Assembly (NCBI GenBank): GCA_016223145.1
Contig: JACRPN010000013.1
Location: 119,807 to 183,806, forward strand
Reading direction: 5' to 3'
Source: Armatimonadota bacterium
GTDB lineage: Bacteria; Armatimonadota; Fimbriimonadia; Fimbriimonadales; Fimbriimonadaceae
Length of the DNA stretch: 64,000 nucleotides
Under the pieces are notes generated by a model, which searched no databases, was not told the DNA's origin, and saw only the letters and a program-made list of their open reading frames with translations. Below, piece after piece: positions 7,197-15,051 of this stretch (the stretch's first letter is position 1; each line of letters begins with the position of its first letter). The position numbers and the translations under genes were made by a program.

Positions 7197-7673
7197 TTAT
7201 GTCGAACCGTTTGATCGGTCGACGACTTCACGTGAATAGTCGAAGACCTTGCTCGTGAGCTCGTTCCATTGGTGATAGACGGCCGGGAGTTCGTGCGCCA
7301 AGACAAGCTGCCTGCCCCGAGACTCCGCCGGAACCGTGATTTCCACAAGATCGTCAATCGTCCCGGCGTAGCAATCGGCCCACCGAACCTCCTGGCGCTC
7401 GCAGATCTGGTAGCAGCCGATGTATTGCACTTGGCTGACGATGGCGCCGCCCTCTTCGAGCGCCTCTCGGATCACCGCCTCCCGAGAGTCCTCATCCGGC
7501 TCGACCCGGCCGCTCGGGATGCACCATCCGCGGTCGCAGATGTCGCAGATCAGCACGCGGTCCTCCGACCACGCGAACAGCAGGCCGGCGAAAGCCCTCA
7601 GCGGCGCACGAAAGGGCGCCGGGAAAAACCTGAGGGACTGACGCCCGTACTTGCCGGTCGGAAATCGCTTCAC
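7197..7673 (-). CDS. Nudix hydrolase
   Basis: This is a 158-residue Nudix-fold pyrophosphohydrolase of unknown substrate. The Nudix box GX5EX7REUXEEXGU is complete (GRVEPDEDSREAVI, then REALEEGGA, residues ~55-77). Other conserved parts of the fold are a preceding IPSGRVEP loop and a β-strand VLICDICDRGWCIPSG. The start overlaps the stop of the signal peptidase gene by 4 bp, so the two are co-transcribed and translationally coupled. Confidence 0.9.
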   Translation of the reverse strand: MKRFPTGKYGRQSLRFFPAPFRAPLRAFAGLLFAWSEDRVLICDICDRGWCIPSGRVEPDEDSREAVIREALEEGGAIVSQVQYIGCYQICERQEVRWADCYAGTIDDLVEITVPAESRGRQLVLAHELPAVYHQWNELTSKVFDYSREVVDRSNGST

Positions 7674-8209
7674 TTCTTGGCAAGCAGTTTAACTGAAAAC
7701 CAGAGGAGCCCGATCATGAGAAAGCCGCAGACGAAGATCAGGACCGACATTCCGGCGTTGCCGGGCGCGATATACACGATCTTGCCGATCACGCTCGAAA
7801 CGGGCACGGAGCCGAACTTGCGGCTGTCCTCCGAGACTGCTCGGTTGTCGCCGATCACGTAGATCTCGCCGGTGGGAACGGTGTAGTCGCCCTGGCTGAG
7901 CTTCCAATCGCTGCCCAGGTTCTCGTAGTCCACCACTTCGCCCGCAAGAGCCAGAACCCGCTTGATGATGTAGCCCTTGGAGTCGACCGGATCGCGGAGG
8001 ACCACGATGTCTTTGCGTTTGATCGCGCCGATGAGCCAATAGGCTTTGCTGGCCAGGAGCCTATCGCCGGCGTGGTAAGTGGGCTCCATGGAGTGGCCCG
8101 AAACCACCACCGTTCGAAAGCTCAAGTAGAAGAAGACCGCGAGCGCAAGCAGCAGCAAAAGGGTCGCCAGAAAGCCGGTGCGCGCGCCTTTTCCTCCCGC
8201 TGAACTCAT
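7670..8209 (-). CDS. lepB: Signal peptidase I
   Basis: This type I signal peptidase cleaves signal peptides of exported proteins at the outer face of the membrane. The 179-residue protein has an N-terminal TM (~12-34). Box B is SGHSMEPT with nucleophile Ser40. Box D is YIIKRV with general base Lys83. Box E is GDNRAVSEDSRKFG. A second hydrophobic helix at the C-terminus (~150-175) is unusual for small forms and may be a second anchor. The Nudix gene follows with a 4-bp overlap. Confidence 0.93.
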   Translation of the reverse strand: MSSAGGKGARTGFLATLLLLLALAVFFYLSFRTVVVSGHSMEPTYHAGDRLLASKAYWLIGAIKRKDIVVLRDPVDSKGYIIKRVLALAGEVVDYENLGSDWKLSQGDYTVPTGEIYVIGDNRAVSEDSRKFGSVPVSSVIGKIVYIAPGNAGMSVLIFVCGFLMIGLLWFSVKLLAKK

Positions 8210-8293
8210 ACGTACCGGCTCCAGAAGCTCTTCTCTCAGTGTCGGTCCGCTATACTCTCTTGCACAGGGGACCCGCGCCCTGGCTCAGTTACC

Positions 8294-8815
8294 ATGGACG
8301 GCGCTCTCAAAAGCATAGCTCAACACGCCGGCGAGATTCTCGCTTTGCTGATCGTGGCCGTCGGCTTTCTCGTGTATTGGTCGTTGCGCCAGAGGGCGGC
8401 GATGCGGTCCATGCGAAGCGTCTGGAACGCTATGTTCGAGGGCGCCCGAGGCGAGCAGGTGGAGCGCATGCTGCTGGAGCACCTCAAGGAGCGGCTGGAG
8501 CTTGAAAAGAAGGTTGCGATGCTCGAAGGTCGAATCTCTGAGCTCGAGGGCCGAATGGAATCCGCCAAGCGTCATCTGGGTGCGGTTCGCTACGATGCTT
8601 TCGACGACGTGGGGGGCGCGCAGAGCTTCGCTCTGGCGCTGTTCGACGATCGCGGGGACGGATTCGTGCTGAACGGCATCACGGGAAGGGCCGACAGCCG
8701 TATTTACTGCAAATCCCTTGTCGGTGGCAGAAGCGAAAGGAACCTCTCGCAGGAAGAACAGCGCGCCATCAAGGACGCCATGACCGGCGGCCAGAAATCC
8801 GTGACCACCCCATGA
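8294..8815 (+). CDS. DUF4446 family membrane protein
   Basis: This 173-residue protein has an N-terminal TM (~12-32), a long coiled coil (~45-95, LERMLLEHLKERLELEKKV and onward) and a C-terminal DUF4446 domain. The domain is recognisable from KRHLGAVRYDAFDDVGG, QSFALALFDDRGDGFVL and RIYCKSL. The family is widespread in Firmicutes-related bacteria, of unknown function. The stop overlaps the ECF sigma start (ATGA), suggesting translational coupling with envelope-stress regulation. Confidence 0.85.
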   Translation: MDGALKSIAQHAGEILALLIVAVGFLVYWSLRQRAAMRSMRSVWNAMFEGARGEQVERMLLEHLKERLELEKKVAMLEGRISELEGRMESAKRHLGAVRYDAFDDVGGAQSFALALFDDRGDGFVLNGITGRADSRIYCKSLVGGRSERNLSQEEQRAIKDAMTGGQKSVTTP

Positions 8816-9402
8816 GCAGCCAGTTGGACGACCAAGTCTTGATCGAGCGGGCGCAAAAGGGCGACCGGTCCGCCTTCGACGACCTCATCCGCAAGCACGA
8901 GCGCCGCGCCTATCAGTACGCGTGCAGGCTGACCTCGAATCCCGAGGAAGCAGCGGACGTGGTGGCCGATGCGTTTGTAAGGGTCAACAACGCTCTTCCG
9001 AATTTCAAGGGCCAAAGCGCCTTCACGACTTGGCTCTATCGTATCCTCACAAACTGTTTTCTCGACCTGAAGAAGAAGGAGAAATCCCGGCAGACGGTGA
9101 GCCTGGAGGCGACGCTCCAGACCACCGATGGGGAACTGGACCGCCAAGTCGAGGACGAGGATCCCTCGCCCCACGAGCAGGCTGAGACCTCGGAACGTCA
9201 GAGAGCCCTCGAAGAGGCCGTCAGCCAGTTGCCGGAGTATCAGCGTGCGATGATCGTGATGTACCACGGCGAAGGGCTCGCTTACGAGGAGATCGCCGAA
9301 TCGCTCGACCTTCCGATTGGGACCGTTAAGAGCCGCCTGAACCGGGCGCGGCTTTCGATTCGAGAGCTATTGGCGGACCGAATGGAACTTTTCCAGATAT
9401 AG
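8812..9402 (+). CDS. ECF-type RNA polymerase sigma factor
   Basis: This 196-residue sigma-70 family protein has only regions 2 and 4. Region 2 (~25-95) includes EEAADVVADAFVRVNNAL and FTTWLYRILTNCFLDLKKKE. A charged linker follows (~100-130). Region 4 (~135-190) includes LPEYQRAMIVMYHGEGLAYE, GTVKSRLNRAR. It overlaps the DUF4446 gene by 4 bp and is followed after 25 bp by a membrane anti-sigma gene. The sigma/anti-sigma pair probably responds to an envelope signal. Confidence 0.92.
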   Translation: MSSQLDDQVLIERAQKGDRSAFDDLIRKHERRAYQYACRLTSNPEEAADVVADAFVRVNNALPNFKGQSAFTTWLYRILTNCFLDLKKKEKSRQTVSLEATLQTTDGELDRQVEDEDPSPHEQAETSERQRALEEAVSQLPEYQRAMIVMYHGEGLAYEEIAESLDLPIGTVKSRLNRARLSIRELLADRMELFQI

Positions 9403-9427
9403 CGAGGTCAAACCGCCAGGAGTTACC

Positions 9428-10258
9428 ATGACGACTGAAAAGGCAAAGGAGTTTTTCTCGGCTTACCACGACGGCGAGCTGGAAAAGGGGCTGAAGGAAG
9501 CCCTGGAGCGCAAGCTTGCTGCGGACGCCGCGCTGCGCGCCGAATACGACGCCTTTTGCCTCACCATGGGTTCGCTGAGCCTGCTCGCCGAGCCGGTGAA
9601 GGAGCCTGAGTTCGACCTTCACGAGCGCATCATGGCGCGCATCGACAAAGCCCAGTGGGAAGCCAAACGGTCCAAGCCGGCTGGCTTCCTCCAGTGGTGG
9701 AAGAGCCTGGCGGTCGGGGGACTGGCGGTTGCCGCCATTCTGACGGCGATCACTCAACTGAATTCGGGAAGCGTCGGCCCGACTCCTGCCGGCGTTCTCG
9801 GCAGCGCCGCGCCCGGCCAGCTCAGCCTCAAACAGGACGACAAGGGTCTCACGCTGGTTTATCAAAGCGCAGGAAGCAAGCGGGTCATTCTTCGAAACTA
9901 CGGCGGCGAGGTCCTTGAACAGCGAGTAGTGGCCAACAAGGACACTCTGACAAGCGCGCTCACCAACAAGCGCGACGAAACCCTTTTGCTCGAGATCGAC
10001 GTGGAGGGCAGCCAGCCGACGTTCGTAGCGATTCCTGGACAAAAGCCTTCGGTGACACTCCAAGGTCAAGGCACGCTGAAGGACTTCGCGATCGCATTCG
10101 CCGACCACTTCCGCGTACCCCTGGCCCTCGAGCATGTGGACTTGACCCAATCGGTGGCCTGGAAATTCGATTCCACGGATGCCTTCCAGTCGCTTAGCAA
10201 GCATCTTTCGAAGCAGATCGAAAAGCGGAACGGCGTGATGTGGGTCTCCGGGAACTAG
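9428..10258 (+). CDS. Membrane anti-sigma factor with extracytoplasmic domain
   Basis: The N-terminal ~50 residues (FFSAYHDGELEKGLKEALER) match the anti-sigma fold seen in ZAS-type proteins, but the zinc-binding H-x3-C-x2-C motif is not present. One TM spans ~92-110. The extracytoplasmic part (~115-276) ends in a region (FRVPLALEHVDLTQSVAWKF, then LSKHLSKQIEKRNGVMWVSG) resembling an STN/secretin-N-like small domain; this is a tentative reading. It sits directly behind the ECF sigma gene, so sequestering that sigma is the likely role. Confidence 0.8.
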   Translation: MTTEKAKEFFSAYHDGELEKGLKEALERKLAADAALRAEYDAFCLTMGSLSLLAEPVKEPEFDLHERIMARIDKAQWEAKRSKPAGFLQWWKSLAVGGLAVAAILTAITQLNSGSVGPTPAGVLGSAAPGQLSLKQDDKGLTLVYQSAGSKRVILRNYGGEVLEQRVVANKDTLTSALTNKRDETLLLEIDVEGSQPTFVAIPGQKPSVTLQGQGTLKDFAIAFADHFRVPLALEHVDLTQSVAWKFDSTDAFQSLSKHLSKQIEKRNGVMWVSGN

Positions 10259-10278
10259 GGCGCTGTAGAGCCAAGCGC

Positions 10279-11220
10279 CTACTTCAGCATCTCAATCAGG
10301 TCGCGCATCGTGCGCGCCGTTGCCTGTTCCATGGTTCCGGCGTAGCCGGTTTCCGAAACGTATTCAGGAAGATCGGAGGCCCGGCTGGCAAATAGCATTC
10401 GGTTCAACCTTTGCTCGACCTGCTGTTGGACGGGCTGATTGCTGGCCCAACCTTCGTTGGAGACCAGACGGCCAACGTCCTCGATCGAGAGCGCGACCTT
10501 GCCACCTGAGACCTGCGACGCCGCCCAGTGCTGCCTGGCTCGAACGACGATCGGCGCCAAGGATTGGTTCGACTCCATGACAGCTACCAGTCGCGACCGC
10601 GCCGCCCGCTTCGCCTCGGCGTCCAGCCCAGGGGCCGCATTGGCGAGGATCTCCAAGAGGTTCCTCTGCCTCTGGCTCATCATGCCAACGGAGTAGAGAT
10701 CGTTGTACTTGAGCCTCTGCGCCAGTTCGATCGCGAGCAGCACGTCAGCCGAAGCCCGTTTCGCGTTGCCCCCGCGAAGGGCGTTCCTTCCCATCTGTCC
10801 GAGCCCCTTGCAGAGCGCGTCTGCCGCCTGAAGAATCTGGTTCTTGACGCCTTCACGCATCGAGTCGTCGGAGTGCATCGAAGGGAGTTCCCTGAGCTTG
10901 CCCTCGTCGAATTCCTTCAGCCAGAGGAACGCCGTTTCCCGTGTGGCCTCGGGCTGCACGTGCGGCTGGCCCTGCTCCACGATAGCTTCGACCTGTGATA
11001 CAGGATCGATGTAGGCGCGAATCCGCGACTGCATCCAAGCGGGGTAAGCCACCGGCTCGAACGTGTCCACATGCGTTCGGGTTCCCACGGCGATGCTGAG
11101 AAGGAGCAAGAACGGGCTCACGATGAGCAGCTCTTGGACGAGGCGACGCAGGAACGCCATACCCGTATGATCGGAAGCGCGCTGGGCCGCCCGTACCGTT
11201 TCGTAGAGAATTCGTTTCAT
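10279..11220 (-). CDS. Hypothetical membrane protein
   Basis: This 313-residue protein has one TM at ~28-46 (LLIVSPFLLLLSIAVG) followed by a long, mostly helical extracytoplasmic or soluble region. No family is recognised. The N-terminus is basic (MKRILYETVRAAQRASDH). It is convergent with the anti-sigma gene (20-bp gap) and divergent from the second ECF sigma gene; the ~170 bp between them probably hold both promoters. Confidence 0.6.
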   Translation of the reverse strand: MKRILYETVRAAQRASDHTGMAFLRRLVQELLIVSPFLLLLSIAVGTRTHVDTFEPVAYPAWMQSRIRAYIDPVSQVEAIVEQGQPHVQPEATRETAFLWLKEFDEGKLRELPSMHSDDSMREGVKNQILQAADALCKGLGQMGRNALRGGNAKRASADVLLAIELAQRLKYNDLYSVGMMSQRQRNLLEILANAAPGLDAEAKRAARSRLVAVMESNQSLAPIVVRARQHWAASQVSGGKVALSIEDVGRLVSNEGWASNQPVQQQVEQRLNRMLFASRASDLPEYVSETGYAGTMEQATARTMRDLIEMLK

Positions 11221-11392
11221 TCTTGCCTACTCGGACACCTGAAACGCCCGCCGGACAACCCTGATCAAAGGTCCCGGGCCTATCGGCCCATAAGGGTCCT
11301 AGTGCCCGCCATCCCCTATAGAACTGCCCCCACAATGGAAGTGTCGGAGCTATCCGGGCCTTCTGCGGAGAGCTTCGGGAGAAACAGAATAG

Positions 11393-11959
11393 GTGAAAAC
11401 CAAGAGTCAAAAGATCGTCGGGTGGGAGCCCCATCTCGTTCGAAGAGCGCAGGCCGGTGAGGCCGTGGCCTTCGATCTGCTCGTCGATCTTCACCGAGGA
11501 ACCCTCTACAGCCTGGCCCTTCGCATGCTGCGAAACGCGGACGACGCCAAGGACGCCGTGCAAGAGACGTTGCTCAAAGCCCTCCGCAGCTTGAAGGACT
11601 TTGATCCGGACCGCCCGATTCGGCCCTGGCTTTGCCGGATCTGCTCGAATTGCTGCGTGGACGCCGTCCGCGCCCGAAAGCGCGACGGCGAACCGCTCGA
11701 TCAGCACGAGTACATGCTCGAAGACCCCGGGCAGTCCCTGCACGACAGCGCGACCGATCGCATGAGGGGCGATGCTCTGGAGGAGGCGATCGACCGGCTG
11801 CCGGCACGCTATCGCCAGATCATCCGCATGCGCCACTACAAGCACATGGACGTGGTCGAGATCGCCCATGCGCTGGAGAAGCCGGAAGGCACGGTCAAGT
11901 CTTGGCTATTCAGAGCCAGAGCCCTGCTCAAGAAGGACTTGGGTCCGGCATTCGGATAG
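11393..11959 (+). CDS. ECF-type RNA polymerase sigma factor
   Basis: A 188-residue two-domain sigma factor starting at GTG 11393. Region 2 (~22-92) contains DDAKDAVQETLLKALRSLKD and IRPWLCRICSNCCVDAVRAR. Region 4 (~130-182) contains LPARYRQIIRMRHYKHMDVV and GTVKSWLFRARALLKKD. No anti-sigma gene adjoins it; the divergent 313-residue membrane protein is a possible but unproven partner. The next gene, hisB, starts 86 bp later and is unrelated in function. Confidence 0.92.
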   Translation: MKTKSQKIVGWEPHLVRRAQAGEAVAFDLLVDLHRGTLYSLALRMLRNADDAKDAVQETLLKALRSLKDFDPDRPIRPWLCRICSNCCVDAVRARKRDGEPLDQHEYMLEDPGQSLHDSATDRMRGDALEEAIDRLPARYRQIIRMRHYKHMDVVEIAHALEKPEGTVKSWLFRARALLKKDLGPAFG

Positions 11960-12045
11960 GATTAGCGCCTGCAGACCCCGCATATTCCCCGATTCTGACG
12001 CGGCCGACTTCGCGCCCGGGCATGGGTTAAGTAAACTCACCGCCC

Positions 12046-12651
12046 ATGAGCAAAGGCACACCAGGCGTTCGCTATGCCGAACTGGAGCGCGAAACGCGCG
12101 AGACGCGCGTGCAGGTCGTGCTGGACCTCGACGGCGGCACGAAGCAGGACATCAGCACGGGCATCGGGTTCTTTGACCACATGCTCACCTTGCTGGCCTT
12201 TCACGGTTCGATCGATCTGGGAATCAAGGCGGAGGGCGACCTCCACGTGGACGACCACCACGTCGTCGAGGACGTCGGGATCGTGCTGGGGACCGCGTTC
12301 CGCGAGGCGATGCGTGACTCGCTCAACGTCACCCGCTACGCCTCGAACCACACGCCGATGGACGAGGCGCTCGTGCTCACGGCCATCGACCTATCCGGCA
12401 GGCCGCACCTTTCGTTCGACGCCCAGTTTCAGCGGGAGAAGATCGGGGAGCTCTCTACCGAGTGCATCCGCGAGTTCTTCCGCGCGTTCGTGAGCCACGC
12501 GGGCGTTACCGCCCATATTCGGGTACTTGCCGGCTCGAACGACCACCACATCGCAGAAGCGATCTTCAAGAGCTTCGGCCTTGGCCTGAAAGACGCTTCG
12601 AGGCTCACCGACCGGAAGCTCGGATCCACGACGAAAGGCAAACGCGATTGA
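12046..12651 (+). CDS. hisB: Imidazoleglycerol-phosphate dehydratase
   Basis: HisB catalyses the sixth step of histidine synthesis, dehydrating imidazole glycerol phosphate to imidazole acetol phosphate with Mn2+. The 201-residue monofunctional form is seen, without the HisN phosphatase domain of enterobacteria. Metal-binding motifs are GFFDHMLTLLAFHG, DDHHVVEDVGI (DxHHxxED) and SNDHHIAEAIFKSFG (HHxxE). It leads a tight cluster hisB-hisH-hisA; the stop overlaps the hisH start. Confidence 0.97.
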   Translation: MSKGTPGVRYAELERETRETRVQVVLDLDGGTKQDISTGIGFFDHMLTLLAFHGSIDLGIKAEGDLHVDDHHVVEDVGIVLGTAFREAMRDSLNVTRYASNHTPMDEALVLTAIDLSGRPHLSFDAQFQREKIGELSTECIREFFRAFVSHAGVTAHIRVLAGSNDHHIAEAIFKSFGLGLKDASRLTDRKLGSTTKGKRD

Positions 12652-13238
12652 TCGGCATCCTGGACTATGGCGTCGGCAACCTCAGGTCCGTTGAGCGGGC
12701 CCTCAACCAGGTCGAGGCGCCCTGCGAGATCGTGACTTCGCTTTCAGGGGTTGACCGGCTAATCCTCCAGGGCGTCGGCGCTTTTGCTGCGGCAATGGCC
12801 CGGCTTGCACCGCTAGCCGACGACGTACGGGCCTTTGCCCGCGCAGGACAGCCCCTCTTGGGAATCTGCCTCGGCCAGCAGCTCCTTTTCGAGGTCGGTG
12901 AGGAGATGGGCGAGACCCCGGGCCTAGGGCTGATTCCCGGAAGCGTCCGCTACCTTCCCCGTTTCTCGGGCCTCAAAATTCCGCACATAGGATGGAACGA
13001 GGTCCGCTTCTGCGAGGGTTCGCCGATTGGCGCCGACATCCCCGCTGCAAGCCAGTTCTATTTCGTTCACTCGCTTGCGGTTCAGTGCGCTGTGGAGGCT
13101 GATGTGGACTCGCGCTGCGAGTACGGTGCGGCCTTTGTGTCATCGGTGCGGCGGGGCTCCGTTTGGGGTGTCCAGTTCCATCCTGAAAAGAGCGGGGACG
13201 CGGGATTGCGGCTGTTGAGGAACTTCGCGACATGCTGA
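12648..13238 (+). CDS. hisH: Imidazole glycerol phosphate synthase, glutaminase subunit
   Basis: HisH supplies ammonia from glutamine to HisF. The start chosen is TTG at 12648, overlapping the hisB stop (TTGA) and giving MIGILDYGVGN, the canonical HisH N-terminus; 196 residues. The class I amidotransferase triad is visible: Cys74 in GICLGQQ, and His178 and Glu180 in GVQFHPEKS. An AAAGG sits ~9 bp upstream of the TTG. Its partner hisF is not in the window. Confidence 0.95.
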   Translation: MIGILDYGVGNLRSVERALNQVEAPCEIVTSLSGVDRLILQGVGAFAAAMARLAPLADDVRAFARAGQPLLGICLGQQLLFEVGEEMGETPGLGLIPGSVRYLPRFSGLKIPHIGWNEVRFCEGSPIGADIPAASQFYFVHSLAVQCAVEADVDSRCEYGAAFVSSVRRGSVWGVQFHPEKSGDAGLRLLRNFATC

Positions 13239-13954
13239 TTCTCCCTGCCATCGACCTGCGCGGAGGCAAGTGCGTCAGGCTCTTTCAGGGCGATTATGAG
13301 AGGGAAACGGCTTATTCCGAGGACCCTGTCGCGGTGGCGATGGCGTTTGAGGCGCAGGGCGCGCAGTGGCTCCATGTAGTCGATCTGGATGGCGCGAGAG
13401 GTGGCACGTCGCACCATTTGAGCATCCTTGCACACCTCAGAGAGCAGACCGGCCTGCGGATTGAGTTCGGAGGCGGGATTCGGACGCAGGAGTCGGCCCA
13501 CTCCGCTCTGGATTCGGGCGCAGACCGGGTCATCATCGGTTCGGCGCTTGTGAACGACCCTGAAGGTGCGGCGAGGATGCTCGCAGAACTGGGCGAGCGG
13601 GCCGTCGCCATGATCGATGGCCGCGCCGGGAAGGTGGCCACGGAGGGTTGGACCGATGCTCCGGGACCCTCCATCGTTTCTCTCGTCCGCTGGGTTTGCG
13701 AGGCGGGCGCCAGACGCATCGCAGTGACCGACATCGAGCGTGACGGCACGCTGAAAGGGCCAAACCTTGAGCTTCTCGGCGAGGTTCTCCGTGAAAGCAG
13801 CGTTCCGGTGATCGCGAGCGGCGGTGTTTCCAGCTTGGCGGACCTTCAAGCCCTAGCTACCCTGCCATCTAGTAACCTCGAAGGCGTGATTGTCGGGAAG
13901 GCGCTCTACGAGGGGAGATTCACCCTTTCCCAAGCGATCGAGATGCTTGGCTAA
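13232..13954 (+). CDS. hisA: ProFAR isomerase
   Basis: HisA isomerises the ribose of ProFAR to PRFAR (fourth step of the histidine pathway). The 240-residue (βα)8 barrel begins MLILPAIDLRGGKCVRLFQG with the catalytic Asp of PAIDL, and has FGGGIRT, VTDIERDGT (second catalytic Asp) and IASGGVSS phosphate-binding loops. It overlaps hisH by 7 bp. The C-terminal stop overlaps the convergent mutY stop by 4 bp. Confidence 0.96.
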   Translation: MLILPAIDLRGGKCVRLFQGDYERETAYSEDPVAVAMAFEAQGAQWLHVVDLDGARGGTSHHLSILAHLREQTGLRIEFGGGIRTQESAHSALDSGADRVIIGSALVNDPEGAARMLAELGERAVAMIDGRAGKVATEGWTDAPGPSIVSLVRWVCEAGARRIAVTDIERDGTLKGPNLELLGEVLRESSVPVIASGGVSSLADLQALATLPSSNLEGVIVGKALYEGRFTLSQAIEMLG

Positions 13955-14982
13955 CCACGATCTATCTCGATGCCCAGCAGCCGGCACGCCCGCTTGAGTA
14001 TCCGTCGCTGCGCGGAGGCCATCGGGAGCGCGGCACAATCCTTCGGCGTGAACCACTCCAGCTCACCGGACTTGGCCTCCACCCGTGCCAGCCAAGCTTC
14101 GACCCGTATCCGGTGGTGCGTGACGCTGTGCTTGAAGTCGCCCAGCGATTCCAGTGAAGCCGCGGCGCAGGCATTCTGCAGAGCTTCGAGGTTCGGCGAT
14201 TCGCCGTCGGCGAGGTCCAAGTACGGGAACTCCCACAGGCCCGCAGACCACTGACCCTCGGGTGTCCGTCGCAGTCCAAACCTGCCATCGAGAAAGGGCG
14301 CCCAGGCGCTTCGGAAGACGGCGACACTCCTGGGTTTGTGGCGACGCGCCGGATAGCGCTCGACCGCCCAGGTCTGCCGGGCGACGCACTCCGGCTCCAG
14401 TGGGCACCTGCCGCACTCGGGTGCCTTTGGCTTGCAAACGGTGGCGCCAAGCTCCATCACGGCCTGGTTCCAATCGCCCGGCCGTTTGGGGTCCACATGA
14501 TGGTCGGCCCAATCCTGCGCTTTTTGAGCGAGTTCTGCGCCAGAGTCGGGACATCCGGCCATTCGGGCAAACACCCTCTGAACGTTGCCATCCGCAACGC
14601 CAACGGCCTCGCCAAAGCAAATTGAAGCGATAGCCGAGGCCGTGTAGCGCCCGACCCCGGGGACCTTTAACCAGCCGTCACGATCGTTGGGGATCCCCCG
14701 GGTGGCGAGCAGCCTCGCGGCTTCCAACATATGGCGACATCGGCGGTAGTAGCCCAGGCCTTGCCACACTTCGAGGGCGCGGTCGACTTCGGCTTCGGAC
14801 AGGCTTTCGAGGGTCGGAAATCGGGCCATCCACCGTTCGTAGTAGGGCAGAACGGTTGCGACCTGGGTCTGCTGCAGCATGACCTCGCTGACCCAGACCG
14901 CGTAGGGGTCATCGGTGCCGCGCCATGGCAGGTCGCGTTTGTTCGCGTCGTACCAAGCCAGGAGGTCGCGCCCCATCGCCAA
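13951..14982 (-). CDS. mutY: A/G-specific adenine DNA glycosylase
   Basis: MutY removes adenine mispaired with 8-oxoguanine. The 343-residue protein has an HhH motif (VPGVGRYTASAIASI, ~108-122), the catalytic Asp in VADGNVQRV, a [4Fe-4S] loop with C-x6-C-x2-C-x5-C spacing (CKPKAPECGRCPLEPEC), and a C-terminal Nudix-like recognition domain (~225-343). The TTG at 14982 is preceded by AGAGG at 6 bp; an ATG two codons downstream is an alternative. It is convergent with hisA. Confidence 0.96.
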   Translation of the reverse strand: MAMGRDLLAWYDANKRDLPWRGTDDPYAVWVSEVMLQQTQVATVLPYYERWMARFPTLESLSEAEVDRALEVWQGLGYYRRCRHMLEAARLLATRGIPNDRDGWLKVPGVGRYTASAIASICFGEAVGVADGNVQRVFARMAGCPDSGAELAQKAQDWADHHVDPKRPGDWNQAVMELGATVCKPKAPECGRCPLEPECVARQTWAVERYPARRHKPRSVAVFRSAWAPFLDGRFGLRRTPEGQWSAGLWEFPYLDLADGESPNLEALQNACAAASLESLGDFKHSVTHHRIRVEAWLARVEAKSGELEWFTPKDCAALPMASAQRRILKRACRLLGIEIDRG

Positions 14983-15051
14983 TGCTTACCTCTCTTCGCG
15001 GCATCTCCGCTCCAAACCCGCACTCTGGCCGCGAGCCAATGCCGACAATGC

